A DNA stretch of 64,000 bases. Origin: RPQJ01 sp963846315 (lineage in GTDB: Bacteria; Pseudomonadota; Gammaproteobacteria; Steroidobacterales; Steroidobacteraceae). Position numbers and translations under genes: made by a program. Each line of letters starts with the position of its first letter. The stretch's first letter is position 1. The stretch is taken from positions 235,488 to 299,487 of the forward strand of contig CAWJVM010000016.1 in the NCBI GenBank assembly GCA_963846315.1, written 5' to 3'. The notes beneath the pieces are model-generated. The model had not been told where the DNA came from. It did not search any database and saw only the letters and a program-made list of their open reading frames with translations. Of the stretch, positions 47,147 through 56,174 are shown piece by piece.

Positions 47147-48827
47147 GCCAGATGATGTCTCGTCCCATGCCGGCCCAACGCTCGAAGTGGGCGGCGAACA
47201 GGTCCTCGATGCGATTGCGCTTGACCTTCAGCGTCGGCGTGATCAGTTCGTTGTCCACCGTCCACGCCTCGGTCATCGCCACGAGGCAGGCCAGCTGCTC
47301 GTGGGGATCGAGCGCCCGGTTGGTCGCCTGCAACAGGTCGGCGAGCGACGCCTCCAGTTCGGCGCGGCCGGCGGGAAACTGCAGCCTGCTGACCGCGTCG
47401 TCGTTGAGCATCAGCAAGCCGATCGGCTGGCCGAGGTTGGCGCCGGTCACGCAGCAGGCCTCGACGGCCGCGTGCATCACCAGCATTTCCTCGATGGGTG
47501 CCGGCGCGACGTATTTGCCCTTGCTGGTCTTGAACAGGTCCTTCACACGACCCGTGATCTTCAGGTTGCCCGCGGCATCGAACGCGCCCTTGTCGCCCGT
47601 GTGCATCCAGCCGTCGCCGGTAAATGCCTGCCGGGTCAGGTCGGGTTCCTTGTAGTAGCCGAGCATCGTCGCCGGACTCGTGATCTGGATCTCGCCGTTG
47701 GACGGGTCCAGCCGGCATAGCACGCCGTCGTAGGGCTGCCCCACGGTGCCGATGGCCTGTCCCGGCACCGTGATGTGGGTGGCTGCGAGATTTTCGGTCA
47801 TGCCATACCCTTCGGCGACTTCGAGCCCGATCCTGGCGTACCAGCGCAGCAGTTCCGGCGGCATGGGTGCCGCGCCACCCGCCGCGAAAATGCAGTCCTG
47901 CAGGCCGAGCGCGGTGAGGATCTTGCGGCGGACCAGTCCCCTGACGATCGGCAGCTGCAGCAATCGATCGAGTCGGGTGGCCGGCATTTTGGCCAGCACG
48001 GCGTGCTGGAACTTGACCCACAGCCGCGGCACCGAGAAGAACACGGTCGGCCGCGCTCGCCGCATGTCCGCGGCGAACGTCTCCAGGCTCTCGCTGAAGT
48101 ACACGTGCATGCCCGAGGCGAGCTGGCCGTGTTCGACCAACGCGCGCTCGACCACGTGCGACAACGGCAGGTACGACAACATGCGCGTGCTGCCGTCGAG
48201 CGGGACGCGCTTGAGTGCAGTCTGCACCGCCCACGCGAACGCCTCGAAGCTGTGCATCACCCCCTTCGGTGTACCGGTCGTCCCGGACGTATAGATGATC
48301 GACGCGAGTTCTTCACCGGGGCGGACCGGCTCGCCTGCAAGCGGCGCGCACCTCGCGACGATGTCGTCCCAGCGCGCATAGCTGTCCATCGCAGCGGGCG
48401 GCGCCAACGGGTGGCTGATGCACGGCAGGTCGACAGGCACGCCGGGCTGCATGTGGTCCCAGCCGTCGAGCTTGCCGACGAACAGCAGCCTGGACTCGCT
48501 GTGCTCGAGGATCTGGCGGATCGTGCCGGGCGCCAGCGTGGGGAACAGCGGCACCGAGACGCCGCCCGCGAGCCAGATGGCGAAGTCGCTCAGCAGCCAG
48601 TGCGCCGTGTTCTTCGAAAGGATCGCGACGCGGTCGCCCCGCTGCAGGCCGAGGCCTTGCAGGTGGGCAGCCATGCGACGCGACTGGTCCAGCACCTCGT
48701 GCCACGTGTAGTCGCGCACCACGCCGCCGCCCAGCGGCTGCGTCCACGCCACCCGGTCGGGTGCGGTCCTTTCCCAGTAGTACAGTCGCTGGAGTGCAAG
48801 CGCGTCGTCGGCAACGATCGTGGCCAT
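47136..48827 (-). CDS. long-chain acyl-CoA ligase (AMP-binding)
   Basis: The 563-residue enzyme activates a carboxylic acid, probably a long-chain fatty acid, to acyl-CoA through an acyl-adenylate. It has the P-loop IIYTSGTTGTPKG (about 177-189), LSYLPLSHVVER, EGYGMTENLAATH, DGWMHTGDKG and GRVKDLFKTSKGKYVAP, all family marks of long-chain FACS. It precedes the second WS/DGAT and would supply its acyl-CoA. Confidence 0.95.
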   Translation of the reverse strand: MATIVADDALALQRLYYWERTAPDRVAWTQPLGGGVVRDYTWHEVLDQSRRMAAHLQGLGLQRGDRVAILSKNTAHWLLSDFAIWLAGGVSVPLFPTLAPGTIRQILEHSESRLLFVGKLDGWDHMQPGVPVDLPCISHPLAPPAAMDSYARWDDIVARCAPLAGEPVRPGEELASIIYTSGTTGTPKGVMHSFEAFAWAVQTALKRVPLDGSTRMLSYLPLSHVVERALVEHGQLASGMHVYFSESLETFAADMRRARPTVFFSVPRLWVKFQHAVLAKMPATRLDRLLQLPIVRGLVRRKILTALGLQDCIFAAGGAAPMPPELLRWYARIGLEVAEGYGMTENLAATHITVPGQAIGTVGQPYDGVLCRLDPSNGEIQITSPATMLGYYKEPDLTRQAFTGDGWMHTGDKGAFDAAGNLKITGRVKDLFKTSKGKYVAPAPIEEMLVMHAAVEACCVTGANLGQPIGLLMLNDDAVSRLQFPAGRAELEASLADLLQATNRALDPHEQLACLVAMTEAWTVDNELITPTLKVKRNRIEDLFAAHFERWAGMGRDIIWHEK

Positions 48828-48933
48828 TTCCGATCGAGCCCCGCGGCAGGGCGAGGCTCAGCCCCTGATCAAGCCTACCTAAGCTGGCCAGGCCCGGTCA
48901 GCAGGGATTTCCTCTAGCCGAATCACGCCCTGC

Positions 48934-49170
48934 TTACCCCCATCCCCGCCGCCACTGCGTGGCATCCGTCAGCTCCCGCCACGGCATCACCTGGACGCGC
49001 TTCGAATGCACGGCCTCGAGTTCGATCGACACGACCGGCGATCCCGGCGGCTGCGGGTCGACGATCCCGGTCACGAGGAAATGCTTCTCCTTGTTCCGTG
49101 GATTCACGGCCGTCCACTTGGAGTGCAACAGCTTCCTCGGATTCAGCGGAGTGGAGCGGGATTGCGTCAT
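48934..49170 (-). CDS. TIGR02450-type Trp-containing small protein
   Basis: A 78-residue protein: KLLHSKWTAVNPRNKEKHFL, PPGSPVVSIELEAVHSKRV and MPWRELTDATQWRRGW. This conserved pattern with WTAV, W-RELTD and W-RGW is the TIGR02450 family of small Trp-rich proteins of unknown role. A second member, fused to another domain, is at 61201-61884. It stands alone here between the acyl-CoA ligase and a nuclease-like orphan. Confidence 0.85.
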   Translation of the reverse strand: MTQSRSTPLNPRKLLHSKWTAVNPRNKEKHFLVTGIVDPQPPGSPVVSIELEAVHSKRVQVMPWRELTDATQWRRGWG

Positions 49171-49381
49171 GGTGGACAGCGATAACGGATCAGCGCAGCG
49201 CGTCGGTCAGCAAGTGCATTGTACGCAGCACGCACCCAGGCATCCTGCCCGAACAGGACAGAGGGAACGAGGGGACGGAACGCTCGTTATGTTCGAAAGC
49301 GCACATTCGTGACGCGGACGACGCGGTAGGGTCCCTCCGGCACCAACCGTCCGCATCTCAGAGCGTCGCTAGCCTGCCTGT

Positions 49382-50455
49382 ATGGATACTTCCGACCTGC
49401 TTCCCTATGGCTGGGTCAACTTCGATCAACAGATCGTCGGTTCGATCCCTGCTTGCCCGGAACGAGCCAACGAAAAAGACCTGCGCGGCGGCATGCGCTG
49501 CCCGTTGTTGGGTAACGACTCGTGGCTCTCCTGGGCGGAGCGCAAGGCAGGCGATGGCAGCAAGGCGCGTTACGGCACGGTTTGGGTGGGAGAACCGCCG
49601 CTGCGGTTTCACGCATCCCCCACCTACATGCTGCAACGGCCGCTCGGCAACTTCATTGCGGGCAGGGCGCTCATTGGGGAGGCGCTCGCCGGAAACTGGG
49701 ACAAGGCCGAGACGTACAGGCTCGCGCAAGAGAACAGCGATGACGCACTGACCTGGAACGTCTTTCGCTCGCTGCAGGAGGCAGGCGAACTCGCGACGGT
49801 GATCCAGGCGCTGACCGGAATCACGTCCGCCGCAGGAGAACCCGCGCTTTACGTGTGGGGCCGTCGCATCGATCTGCATGGGACGAGTGCGTGGCCCGCG
49901 CTGGCGCATGCGCGCAGCCAGGTCGAGCCTTGGGGAGGACAGCAGACCGTGCCGGATTGTTGCCTCCACCTTCCGGGACAAGCGTGGGTCTTTTTCGAAA
50001 CGACGTTTGGCAGCCCAACTGGCACGAAGAAGCGCGCCGGCGCAACAAGCGCCTGGATCGAGCGGTACGGCAGGACCAGCCCGGGAGTCTTCAAGAAAAA
50101 CGCAATCCTGGCCACGCCCCCGGGTCAGTTCCCTGGCGCGCTGCTGCGCAATGTCGCACTGGCTCTGCGAGTGCGACAGGCCAGCGAGGAGGTCATCGTC
50201 GTTGCACTGGTGCGACAGGAGGACGCCTCGTCCGTCGATGTCGTGGCGCACCGGTGCCTGCAGGACGGTCTTGACGCGAAGATTCGCATGGCGACCTGGG
50301 AGCAGATCTACCTTGCACTGCCCCAGCGGCGCGCCCTGGATCGGATGCGCCACTACCTTGAACACAAGAGCTACGGCCTGCGACCGGCATTCTCGATCCA
50401 GAGGCGAGCATCCGTGAACGAGTGTTCGTTCGCGCACATACGACCGCCGTCCTGA
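49382..50455 (+). CDS. PD-(D/E)XK-like protein of unknown function, catalytic Lys apparently lost
   Basis: I do not recognise this 357-residue protein with certainty. Around residues 190-216 it reads VPDCCLHLPGQAWVFFETTF followed by GSPTGTKK. That looks like a PD-(D/E)XK nuclease core, where Asp192 and Glu206 match, but the residue normally Lys in E-x-K is Thr208. The N-terminal part has TWNVFRSLQEAGEL, which also fits restriction-like folds. If so it may be an inactive or altered nuclease. It is flanked by non-coding DNA and a lipoprotein gene, with no partner methylase. Its ribosome site is weak. Confidence 0.6.
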   Translation: MDTSDLLPYGWVNFDQQIVGSIPACPERANEKDLRGGMRCPLLGNDSWLSWAERKAGDGSKARYGTVWVGEPPLRFHASPTYMLQRPLGNFIAGRALIGEALAGNWDKAETYRLAQENSDDALTWNVFRSLQEAGELATVIQALTGITSAAGEPALYVWGRRIDLHGTSAWPALAHARSQVEPWGGQQTVPDCCLHLPGQAWVFFETTFGSPTGTKKRAGATSAWIERYGRTSPGVFKKNAILATPPGQFPGALLRNVALALRVRQASEEVIVVALVRQEDASSVDVVAHRCLQDGLDAKIRMATWEQIYLALPQRRALDRMRHYLEHKSYGLRPAFSIQRRASVNECSFAHIRPPS

Positions 50456-50527
50456 CGCGCAGAGTCAGGGCACTTGGCGGACTGCCGGTACCAGCGGCGG
50501 TCTGCCTTTCTCAAGCGGAGAAGTCCT

Positions 50528-50929
50528 GTGAACTCAACATCGAATACGCGCCGCGGCTCACGCCTGCGCGTGGCAGCCGGCCTCGCCGGCGCACTCATGA
50601 TCACCGCGTGCGCATCGACGCCGCCGGCACCCACCGCACAGTTGCAGGCCGCGCAGCAGGCCATCGCGACCGCCGAGCAGGCGGACGCCGGCCGTCACGC
50701 GGCAGTGGAACTGGGCGAGGCGCGCACGAAGCTCGCCGCTGCCGACGCCGCCGTGCGTGCAGAGAAGATGGATGGAGCGGCACGCTTGGCCGACGAGTCG
50801 CGCGTGTCGGCGGAACTCGCCGCCTCGAAGACCGCGACGGTCAAGGCCACGGCCGTGAATGATGAAATGAAGCGCAGCACCGGCACCTTGATCGACGAGA
50901 TGCAGCGCACCACGGGAGACACAAAATGA
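50528..50929 (+). CDS. DUF4398-type lipoprotein
   Basis: The 133-residue protein has a lipoprotein signal peptide ending MITAC, then an Ala-rich helical domain that matches DUF4398: AQLQAAQQAIATAEQADAGR, ELGEARTKLAAADAAV. The GTG start with a GGAGAA site is chosen; in-frame codons upstream look non-coding. It overlaps the reconstructed start of the OmpA-family lipoprotein gene by ATGA. The pair is a common envelope operon of gammaproteobacteria. Confidence 0.85.
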   Translation: MNSTSNTRRGSRLRVAAGLAGALMITACASTPPAPTAQLQAAQQAIATAEQADAGRHAAVELGEARTKLAAADAAVRAEKMDGAARLADESRVSAELAASKTATVKATAVNDEMKRSTGTLIDEMQRTTGDTK

Positions 50930-51782
50930 TTTCCACCATCCAACAGGTTGTCCAGCCGCAAGACACTGATCGCTACGGCCGTGGCGGCCGTGTTGCTCAC
51001 GGCCTGCGCGGCTGCCCCCGTCGCGCCGCAAGGGTCCTCGGAAGTGCGCGCCAAGCTGACGCAGCTGCAGTCCGATCCCAACCTGGCCACCCTCGCGCCG
51101 GTGGCGATCGCAGAGGCGGACGCTGCAGTGCGCATTGCCGAGCAGCCGGAAGCCGATGCGTCGATTGGGTCGCACCGGGTCTACATCGCCGATCGCAAGG
51201 TCGAGATCGCCCGGGCGCAGGCGGAGACCCGCTTACTGGAAGATCAACGCGCGGCGCTGGGCACCCAACGCGAGGAAGCGCGCCTGGAGTCCCGCACGCT
51301 CGAAGCCGATACGGCCCGCGTCGCGACCGCCGAGGCGAAGGCGGAGACCGCGGATGCGGAGGCACAGACTGCTGAATTGCAGCGGCAAGTCGACGCGCTG
51401 CAAGCCAAGGTCACGGAGCGAGGGCTGGTGCTGACGCTGGGTGACGTCCTGTTTGCGAGTGGTCGGGCCGAATTGAACCCCGGCACCGCGAACAACCTCA
51501 ACCAGCTCGTCACCTTCCTCGGCAAGTACCCGAGCCGCACGGTCACGATCGAGGGCCACACGGACAGCGTCGGCGACGACAACTACAACCAGGGCTTGTC
51601 GCAACGCCGCGCTGATTCAGTGCGGTCGTACCTGGTGCAGGCAGGGCATCGACGCCGGCCGGATTACCGTGTTCGGTGCCGGCGAAAGCACCCCGGTGGC
51701 AGGCAACGAGTCGGCGACGGGCCGTCAGCAGAATCGCCGCGTCGAGGTCATCATCAGCAATCCGGCGCTCGCGTCCAGGTAA
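50926..51782 (+). pseudogene. OmpA-family lipoprotein with DUF4398 domain, two frame changes
   Basis: The main frame gives a lipoprotein signal (AAVLLTACAAAP), a DUF4398-like helical domain, a coiled coil rich in Glu/Ala/Arg and an OmpA peptidoglycan-binding domain (LFASGRAELNP, VTIEGHTDSVGDDNYNQGLS, RRADSVRSYLVQAG). The C-terminal FGAGESTPVAGNESATGRQQ with NRRVEVII is in another frame, reached by removing one base near 51643. At the 5' end, removing one C near 50952 joins the frame to an ATG that overlaps the upstream stop codon (ATGA), giving MISTIQQVVSRKTLIATAVA. Without this, a TTG at 50948 would be the start. Both shifts look like one-base insertions. The intact protein would anchor the outer membrane to peptidoglycan. 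Confidence 0.85.
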
Positions 51783-51803
51783 CCACTGGATTCGAACCCG
51801 CGG

Positions 51804-52322
51804 TTACGCCTGGACAAAGGTGGTCAGGCGTCGCCGCGTGCGCTCACGCAATGAATACTCGCGCAGGGTATCCGCCAGCTGCTCCAGGTCGGGAATGCCA
51901 TACAGGATGACGTTGGCTGAGCTGGTGTCCGACGAACGGAGATCGAGCAGGCAATGTCCCACCAGGCGCATGCCGAACGGCTTGTGCACGTCGAAGTGGT
52001 CGATGCGGAACACTTCGATGCTGTCCTTGGTCTTGGAAAAAACCCCGCGCTCGACCCGCACGCGTTGCGACGTGATCTCGTAGCTCGTGCCGAGGGCCTT
52101 GAACCAGTAGTAGACCCAGGCCAGGCCCAGCGTGAACACCACCGCGACCCACTGCGACGCGCTGTAGATGACCGCAGGGTGACCCGAGAAGACCGTCTTC
52201 TCGACTTCCGCTTCCTTCGCTGCAGCCAGGGCCGCCAGGTCGGTATTGCAGAAGCGGCACTTGATGGCGACCGCCTTGATGGTCTCGCCACAGACGGGAC
52301 AGCCCTTGGTGTCTTCGATCAT
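51804..52322 (-). CDS. zinc-ribbon and bacterial PH-domain membrane protein
   Basis: The 172-residue protein starts with a four-cysteine zinc ribbon (Cys8, 11, 22, 25), then a hydrophobic segment VAVVFTLGLAWVYYW and a bPH2-type domain: YEITSQRVRVERGVFSKTKDSIEVFRIDHFDVHKPF. That last pattern is the DUF304/YdbS-like PH domain of membrane proteins. The ATG at 52322 starts the ribbon. Its function is unknown. The 3' end lies 21 bases from the convergent OmpA gene. Confidence 0.85.
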   Translation of the reverse strand: MIEDTKGCPVCGETIKAVAIKCRFCNTDLAALAAAKEAEVEKTVFSGHPAVIYSASQWVAVVFTLGLAWVYYWFKALGTSYEITSQRVRVERGVFSKTKDSIEVFRIDHFDVHKPFGMRLVGHCLLDLRSSDTSSANVILYGIPDLEQLADTLREYSLRERTRRRLTTFVQA

Positions 52323-52398
52323 GCCGGATTTCCGTCGGTGTCCCTGGAGGCGGCAAGTATGCGCTCGTGGGTCGACCGCGATCAGCACGCGGTAGCGA

Positions 52399-52815
52399 CT
52401 ACATCCTGGCGACGCGTAGAAACCCCGACTTCGCATATTCCAGGATCCTCTCGTCACGTGTCGCGAGCACCAGACCGCGGGTTCGGGCGGTCGCGATCAG
52501 GAAACGGTCGGCCGGATCTCCGGGCGGCTCACCCGGGAGCAGCGTGCTTTCGGCGGCAACCGCCGCATCCAGTGGCGCCAGGCGAATGCCAGGAACACCG
52601 AGGGCTCGCTCGACCCAGTCCCGCAAAGGCACCGCGAGTTGAATCCGCCCACGCATTGCGTGCATGCCGATCTCCCACACGGATATTGCCGATACAACCA
52701 GCCCGTCGCCCTTGCGTGCGTCATCGAGCTTCTTGATGCTCGCCGGACGCAGTCGCTCGGTCACGCCCTCCGCGTACCACAGCCAGACGTGGGTATCGAG
52801 CAGCAGCGCGCTCAT
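52399..52815 (-). CDS. PIN-domain ribonuclease toxin (VapC-like)
   Basis: The 138-residue protein has LLLDTHVWLWYAEG with the first Asp, VSAISVWEIGMHAMRGR, and GDPADRFLIATARTRGLVLATRDERIL, the standard PIN active-site set. Its start overlaps the stop of the antitoxin gene by ATGA. It pairs with the Phd/YefM-type antitoxin upstream. Confidence 0.93.
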   Translation of the reverse strand: MSALLLDTHVWLWYAEGVTERLRPASIKKLDDARKGDGLVVSAISVWEIGMHAMRGRIQLAVPLRDWVERALGVPGIRLAPLDAAVAAESTLLPGEPPGDPADRFLIATARTRGLVLATRDERILEYAKSGFLRVARM

Positions 52816-53105
52816 TTCTTCAAACCGGCGCGGCGTGTGCGTGGCTTCTTCCCTGCCCCGGCGTAGAAACGATCCTCCACCCCCGACACAGCGCCCCAGG
52901 GATCATCGATTGGCGCGACGATGTCGCGCTTGATCGTGACGGTGTTCTTCATGTAACCGAACAGCGACTTCGGCTCCGCCGTCACCGGCGCCAGTTGCGC
53001 CACCGGCTTGCCGTGCTTCGTGATCACGACCGGCTGGCCGGTCCGCGCCACCTCGTCCATCAGTTTCAGGCATTCGGCCTTGAACAGCGCCGCAGGGATA
53101 GTCAT
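52812..53105 (-). CDS. Phd/YefM-family antitoxin
   Basis: The 97-residue protein has the Phd/YefM fold: ECLKLMDEVARTGQPVVITKHGKPVAQLAPV, followed by a charged C-terminal region that would bind the PIN toxin. The second ATG (53105) is preferred because it matches family length. A good sigma-70 promoter and an overlapping palindrome lie just upstream. Confidence 0.92.
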   Translation of the reverse strand: MTIPAALFKAECLKLMDEVARTGQPVVITKHGKPVAQLAPVTAEPKSLFGYMKNTVTIKRDIVAPIDDPWGAVSGVEDRFYAGAGKKPRTRRAGLKK

Positions 53106-53120
53106 GAGCATTCCCACAAG

Positions 53121-53166
53121 TGACCACTATTTGTAGTCATTATACGATTCGCAGCGGCCGCCGCAA
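53121..53166 (-). promoter_or_regulatory. promoter and operator of the Phd/PIN module
   Basis: On the minus strand TTGCGG (53166-53161), a 17-base spacer and TATAAT (53143-53138) form a strong sigma-70 promoter. An imperfect palindrome TGACTACAAATAGTGGTCA (53139-53121) touches the -10 box and is a likely operator for antitoxin autorepression. Confidence 0.75.
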
Positions 53167-53273
53167 GAATCCTGGCCAATCACCATCCCGGAGGAGCCAC
53201 GGTTGTCGTCATGCCGCGAGAACTGGCAAGATCGAATTCCGGCACCGTTGCCAGATGCAACATCCTCCGGCCA

Positions 53274-54584
53274 ATGTCTCGACGACCCGACATCCTTAAT
53301 GCCACGGAGCGTCTCGGCCGATTCATCGCCCAGGACGACTGGGCTGCACCGCGGATTGCGCATATTGAACTCCTGTTCGAGCCAATCCTGCAGGAGCGCG
53401 GCATCACGCTGGATGACGTCCTGAGCCGAATAGCAGCCGCCGGACACTTCGCTCCGCTGACAGCATTCGTCGACGAAAGCTTCATAGGGCTGCGAGTAGG
53501 GCCCACAGGTGACACCGCAATCGACGCCTACCTGCGCCGACGGGGCTGGCAGGAAACGCCACGGGCACGCGACTACTTGCTGGCGATTGGCAAGTCGTCG
53601 CCGACCCTTTACGAGGTACAGGCGGTGAGTCCCGGCGAATGGATCGACGTTCGCGACCGCCTTGCCGACCAGCCTCAGCCCGTGCGCGTCGACGAACAGT
53701 CCGGAAGCCGGTCCCTGCAGCGGTACGACTGCTTCATCGGACGCGTCGTCCAGGCACGCGCGGAAATGATGCTCACCGCGGGCGTCTTGACGCTGACGCG
53801 ACCCATGGCGGACCGCGTTGATGCAGCCTTGCGCCGCAACGAAAGTCATGGCGACGCTACAACGGAAGCTGTCTGCATCCGGGAATGGCTGCGCGGGCTG
53901 CTGGATGCCAGCGAGCGACCCCTACCGACGCTGCAGACGACCGATGGCGACCCCCTGTTGATCAGCCGCACTCGTCTGCCATTCACGGGCACCTCCCATG
54001 CAGTGGTCGAGGTGGCACAACGGCTCGATGCCGCCGCAGGCACGGGATGGCAGCGCGACGAACCCGGCGTCCCGGCATGGACCTGGTTGCGGGTGCGCGC
54101 GGGCGCACCGTCCACGGTGCTGGCCCAGGTCAAACTGGAACCCGACGCGCTCGTGCTTGAAACCCTGTCCCAAAAGCGCACCGCGGCTGCGCTCGCCGCG
54201 CTGCAAGCTATCCTCGGAAAACTCGTTGGACATGGCCTGACTGTGCATGAGGATCCCTTCAAGACACGGGCCAAAACGAAGCCCCGCGGACGCACTGCAG
54301 ATCCGCCAGCGCTCTCGCCCGAAGATGCGGCGTCCATGGCCAGCGCCATTGCTCAGTTCAAGCAACAGCACTATCGCCGGACACTGGATGAAAACGTACC
54401 GATGCTCGGCAATCGCACGCCTCGCCAGTGCGCGCGAACGAAACAGGGGCGCAAGCAACTGGTCCGCTGGCTGAAGGATCTCGAGAACTCGGAACTCCGG
54501 GGGGCTCACGGCACCGGCGTCCCGCCGTTCGACTTTGCCTGGATGTGGCAGGAACTGGGCATCGGCATCGATTCCGAGCGATAG
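53274..54584 (+). CDS. protein of an uncharacterised family with a C-terminal TPRQ motif
   Basis: The 436-residue soluble protein has two parts that I associate with an uncharacterised bacterial family: YEVQAVSPGEWIDVRDRL then EQSGSRSLQRYDCFIGRVV, and near the end VPMLGNRTPRQCARTKQGRK, often written LGGKTPREAV in relatives that carry SEC-C metal-binding motifs. The usual SEC-C cysteines are absent here. No membrane segment. The ATG at 53274 is chosen because the preceding in-frame part looks random. It sits between a TA module and the HNH endonuclease on opposite strands. No function assigned. Confidence 0.65.
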   Translation: MSRRPDILNATERLGRFIAQDDWAAPRIAHIELLFEPILQERGITLDDVLSRIAAAGHFAPLTAFVDESFIGLRVGPTGDTAIDAYLRRRGWQETPRARDYLLAIGKSSPTLYEVQAVSPGEWIDVRDRLADQPQPVRVDEQSGSRSLQRYDCFIGRVVQARAEMMLTAGVLTLTRPMADRVDAALRRNESHGDATTEAVCIREWLRGLLDASERPLPTLQTTDGDPLLISRTRLPFTGTSHAVVEVAQRLDAAAGTGWQRDEPGVPAWTWLRVRAGAPSTVLAQVKLEPDALVLETLSQKRTAAALAALQAILGKLVGHGLTVHEDPFKTRAKTKPRGRTADPPALSPEDAASMASAIAQFKQQHYRRTLDENVPMLGNRTPRQCARTKQGRKQLVRWLKDLENSELRGAHGTGVPPFDFAWMWQELGIGIDSER

Positions 54585-54588
54585 CTGA

Positions 54589-56036
54589 TCAAGTCGCACC
54601 ACCCTGCTCCATGCGCTTGTCCGCAGCCGTCCTGTACCGCAGCGAGTCGATCGCAACGCTGTAATCCATGCGTTCGCCGCGCCAACCGGTGGCAGCCGTA
54701 TTCGGATCAATCTTGACGCCGCGCTCGGCATGGTCCGCCGGCAGTCGACGCCAATCCGCCAGTGGCTGCGTGTGCCCGGGCGCGCAACCGTGCAGCGATT
54801 CGCCCCTGGCATTGGTGAAACGCCACGCGCCGTCGTCGCAACGCTCCATCTTGAGACCGCCTTCATGCACCGCACGATGGTGGAACCGGCACAGCGTGGC
54901 CAGGTTCGAGAGCTTGGTCTCGCCGCCCTCCGCCCAGTGCTCGACGTGGTGTCCGTCCACGAAGCGCTTGTGATTGCAGCCCGGGAATACACAACCTTTG
55001 TCGCGAGAAGCCAGTGCGCGACGCAACGCCGGCGGAATACTGCGTGTCTTGCGACCGACGTCGAGCGGCTCGCCCTGCTCGTCTTCGGTGATTTCGACCT
55101 TGCTGCAGTCGCACGCCAGTCGACGCGCGGTTTCCACCGGAATGGCAGGGCCGTCATCGAGCTCGCAGCGCCCGGCCTCGCCCTTGCGCAGCGTGGCTTC
55201 GTCGATGTGCACGACGACCTGGTGGCGATCGCCGCCTTTCATCGCGGCCGCGCCGTGCTGCAGGAGGCTTTCGGCCATGACGACGAGCGCGTCGGCCCGG
55301 CGCATCGAGTGCGACGGCAAAGGCGCGTGCCTGGACGCTGAACGCGGAAGCCGCACCATGCCGTTGGTGCCACGCGTTTCAGCTGAAACGTGCAGCGAAT
55401 CTTTACAATCGTCCGGCAGCGGAATCTCCGGCAACGCCGCCTCGATCGCCTTCAGAAACAGCGCGCCGCTCTCGGCCGTGAGCTGCAGCTTCACCACCAG
55501 CGAACCATCGTGGTCGTGGAAAGTACGTGAGGCCGACGTCCCGAGTACTGCCGCGCCTCACGCGAGAGCTCCTCGACTTCCTGCACGCGGCGGAACTGCC
55601 GCACCAGCGTCTCGACATGGTGCGTGGTGCCGTTGAGCGCCACGTTGAGCAGCACGTCTTCAATGGCCGGTGTCGCCACGCGCGTGAGCGCCCGCGCCTT
55701 CGAGTAGCTCAACTGACCGGTCGCCATGGCCGCCGAAATCTTCGGCAGCGTCTCGATCGTCCTGGCGACACGAACCTTCTCGCGTGCCGCCCCGAGATCG
55801 AGCCCGCATTTCCAGCTGAGCCAGTGCGCACACGACTGCGTGGCGCCATCCGACCAGCCGTTGCGACGGTCGAACTCGGCGATCAGCACCAGCCAGCGGT
55901 GATTGGCGGCATTGAGGTGACCGGCCAACTCGGTGATCTGCGCTTCGAGTTCGCGGATCGACAGACCGCTGTCCGTAGCGCCCTGTCCGTCATTCTGGGT
56001 AGCGTCTTGTGGGGCGTCTTGCGTGGCGTTTGGCAT
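54589..56036 (-). pseudogene. DUF222-HNH endonuclease, one frame change
   Basis: The N-terminal frame gives a DUF222 domain (SIRELEAQITELAGHLNAAN, DGATQSCAHWLSWKCGLDL, REKVRVARTIETLPKISAA, GQLSYSKARALTRVA). The C-terminal frame gives LVVKLQLTAESGALFLKAIE, RRALASRDKGCVFPGCNHKR, VDGHHVEHWAEGGETKLSNL and LCRFHHRAVHEGG, a complete HNH nuclease. The frames join near 55540. Reconstructed length is about 480 residues. The family is the 13E12-type repeat family in mycobacteria and is widespread in high-GC bacteria. A near-perfect LexA box lies 12 bases upstream of the ATG. Either a sequence error or an inactivated gene; if intact, it is expected to be damage-inducible. Confidence 0.88.
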
Positions 56037-56047
56037 GGCCGCACCGA

Positions 56048-56067
56048 TACTGTGTTTATGTACAGTA
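56048..56067 (-). promoter_or_regulatory. LexA (SOS) box
   Basis: TACTGTGTTTATGTACAGTA keeps all eight consensus core bases, CTGT-N8-ACAG, plus the flanking TA on both sides. It is centred about 20 bases before the start of the HNH endonuclease gene, where LexA would block transcription. Confidence 0.88.
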
Positions 56068-56174
56068 TCGTACCAAACCCACCGCAATTCTCAAGCTCAA
56101 TTGCGACCAAAACACCGAGAAATGCAGGACTTAAGCCGCCTACGAGTTCCCAACCGCGGCAGCGATTTACCGGG

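Noticed and set aside
32341..49280. Shared 10-mer GGGGACGGAA at 32341 and 49271 as a REP-type repeat
   Set aside because: Only ten bases match and flanks differ; expected by chance in GC-rich DNA.
51786..51802. GGTTCGAATCC-like stretch (minus strand) as a tRNA T-arm
   Set aside because: The flanks do not pair and no anticodon or acceptor arms can be built.
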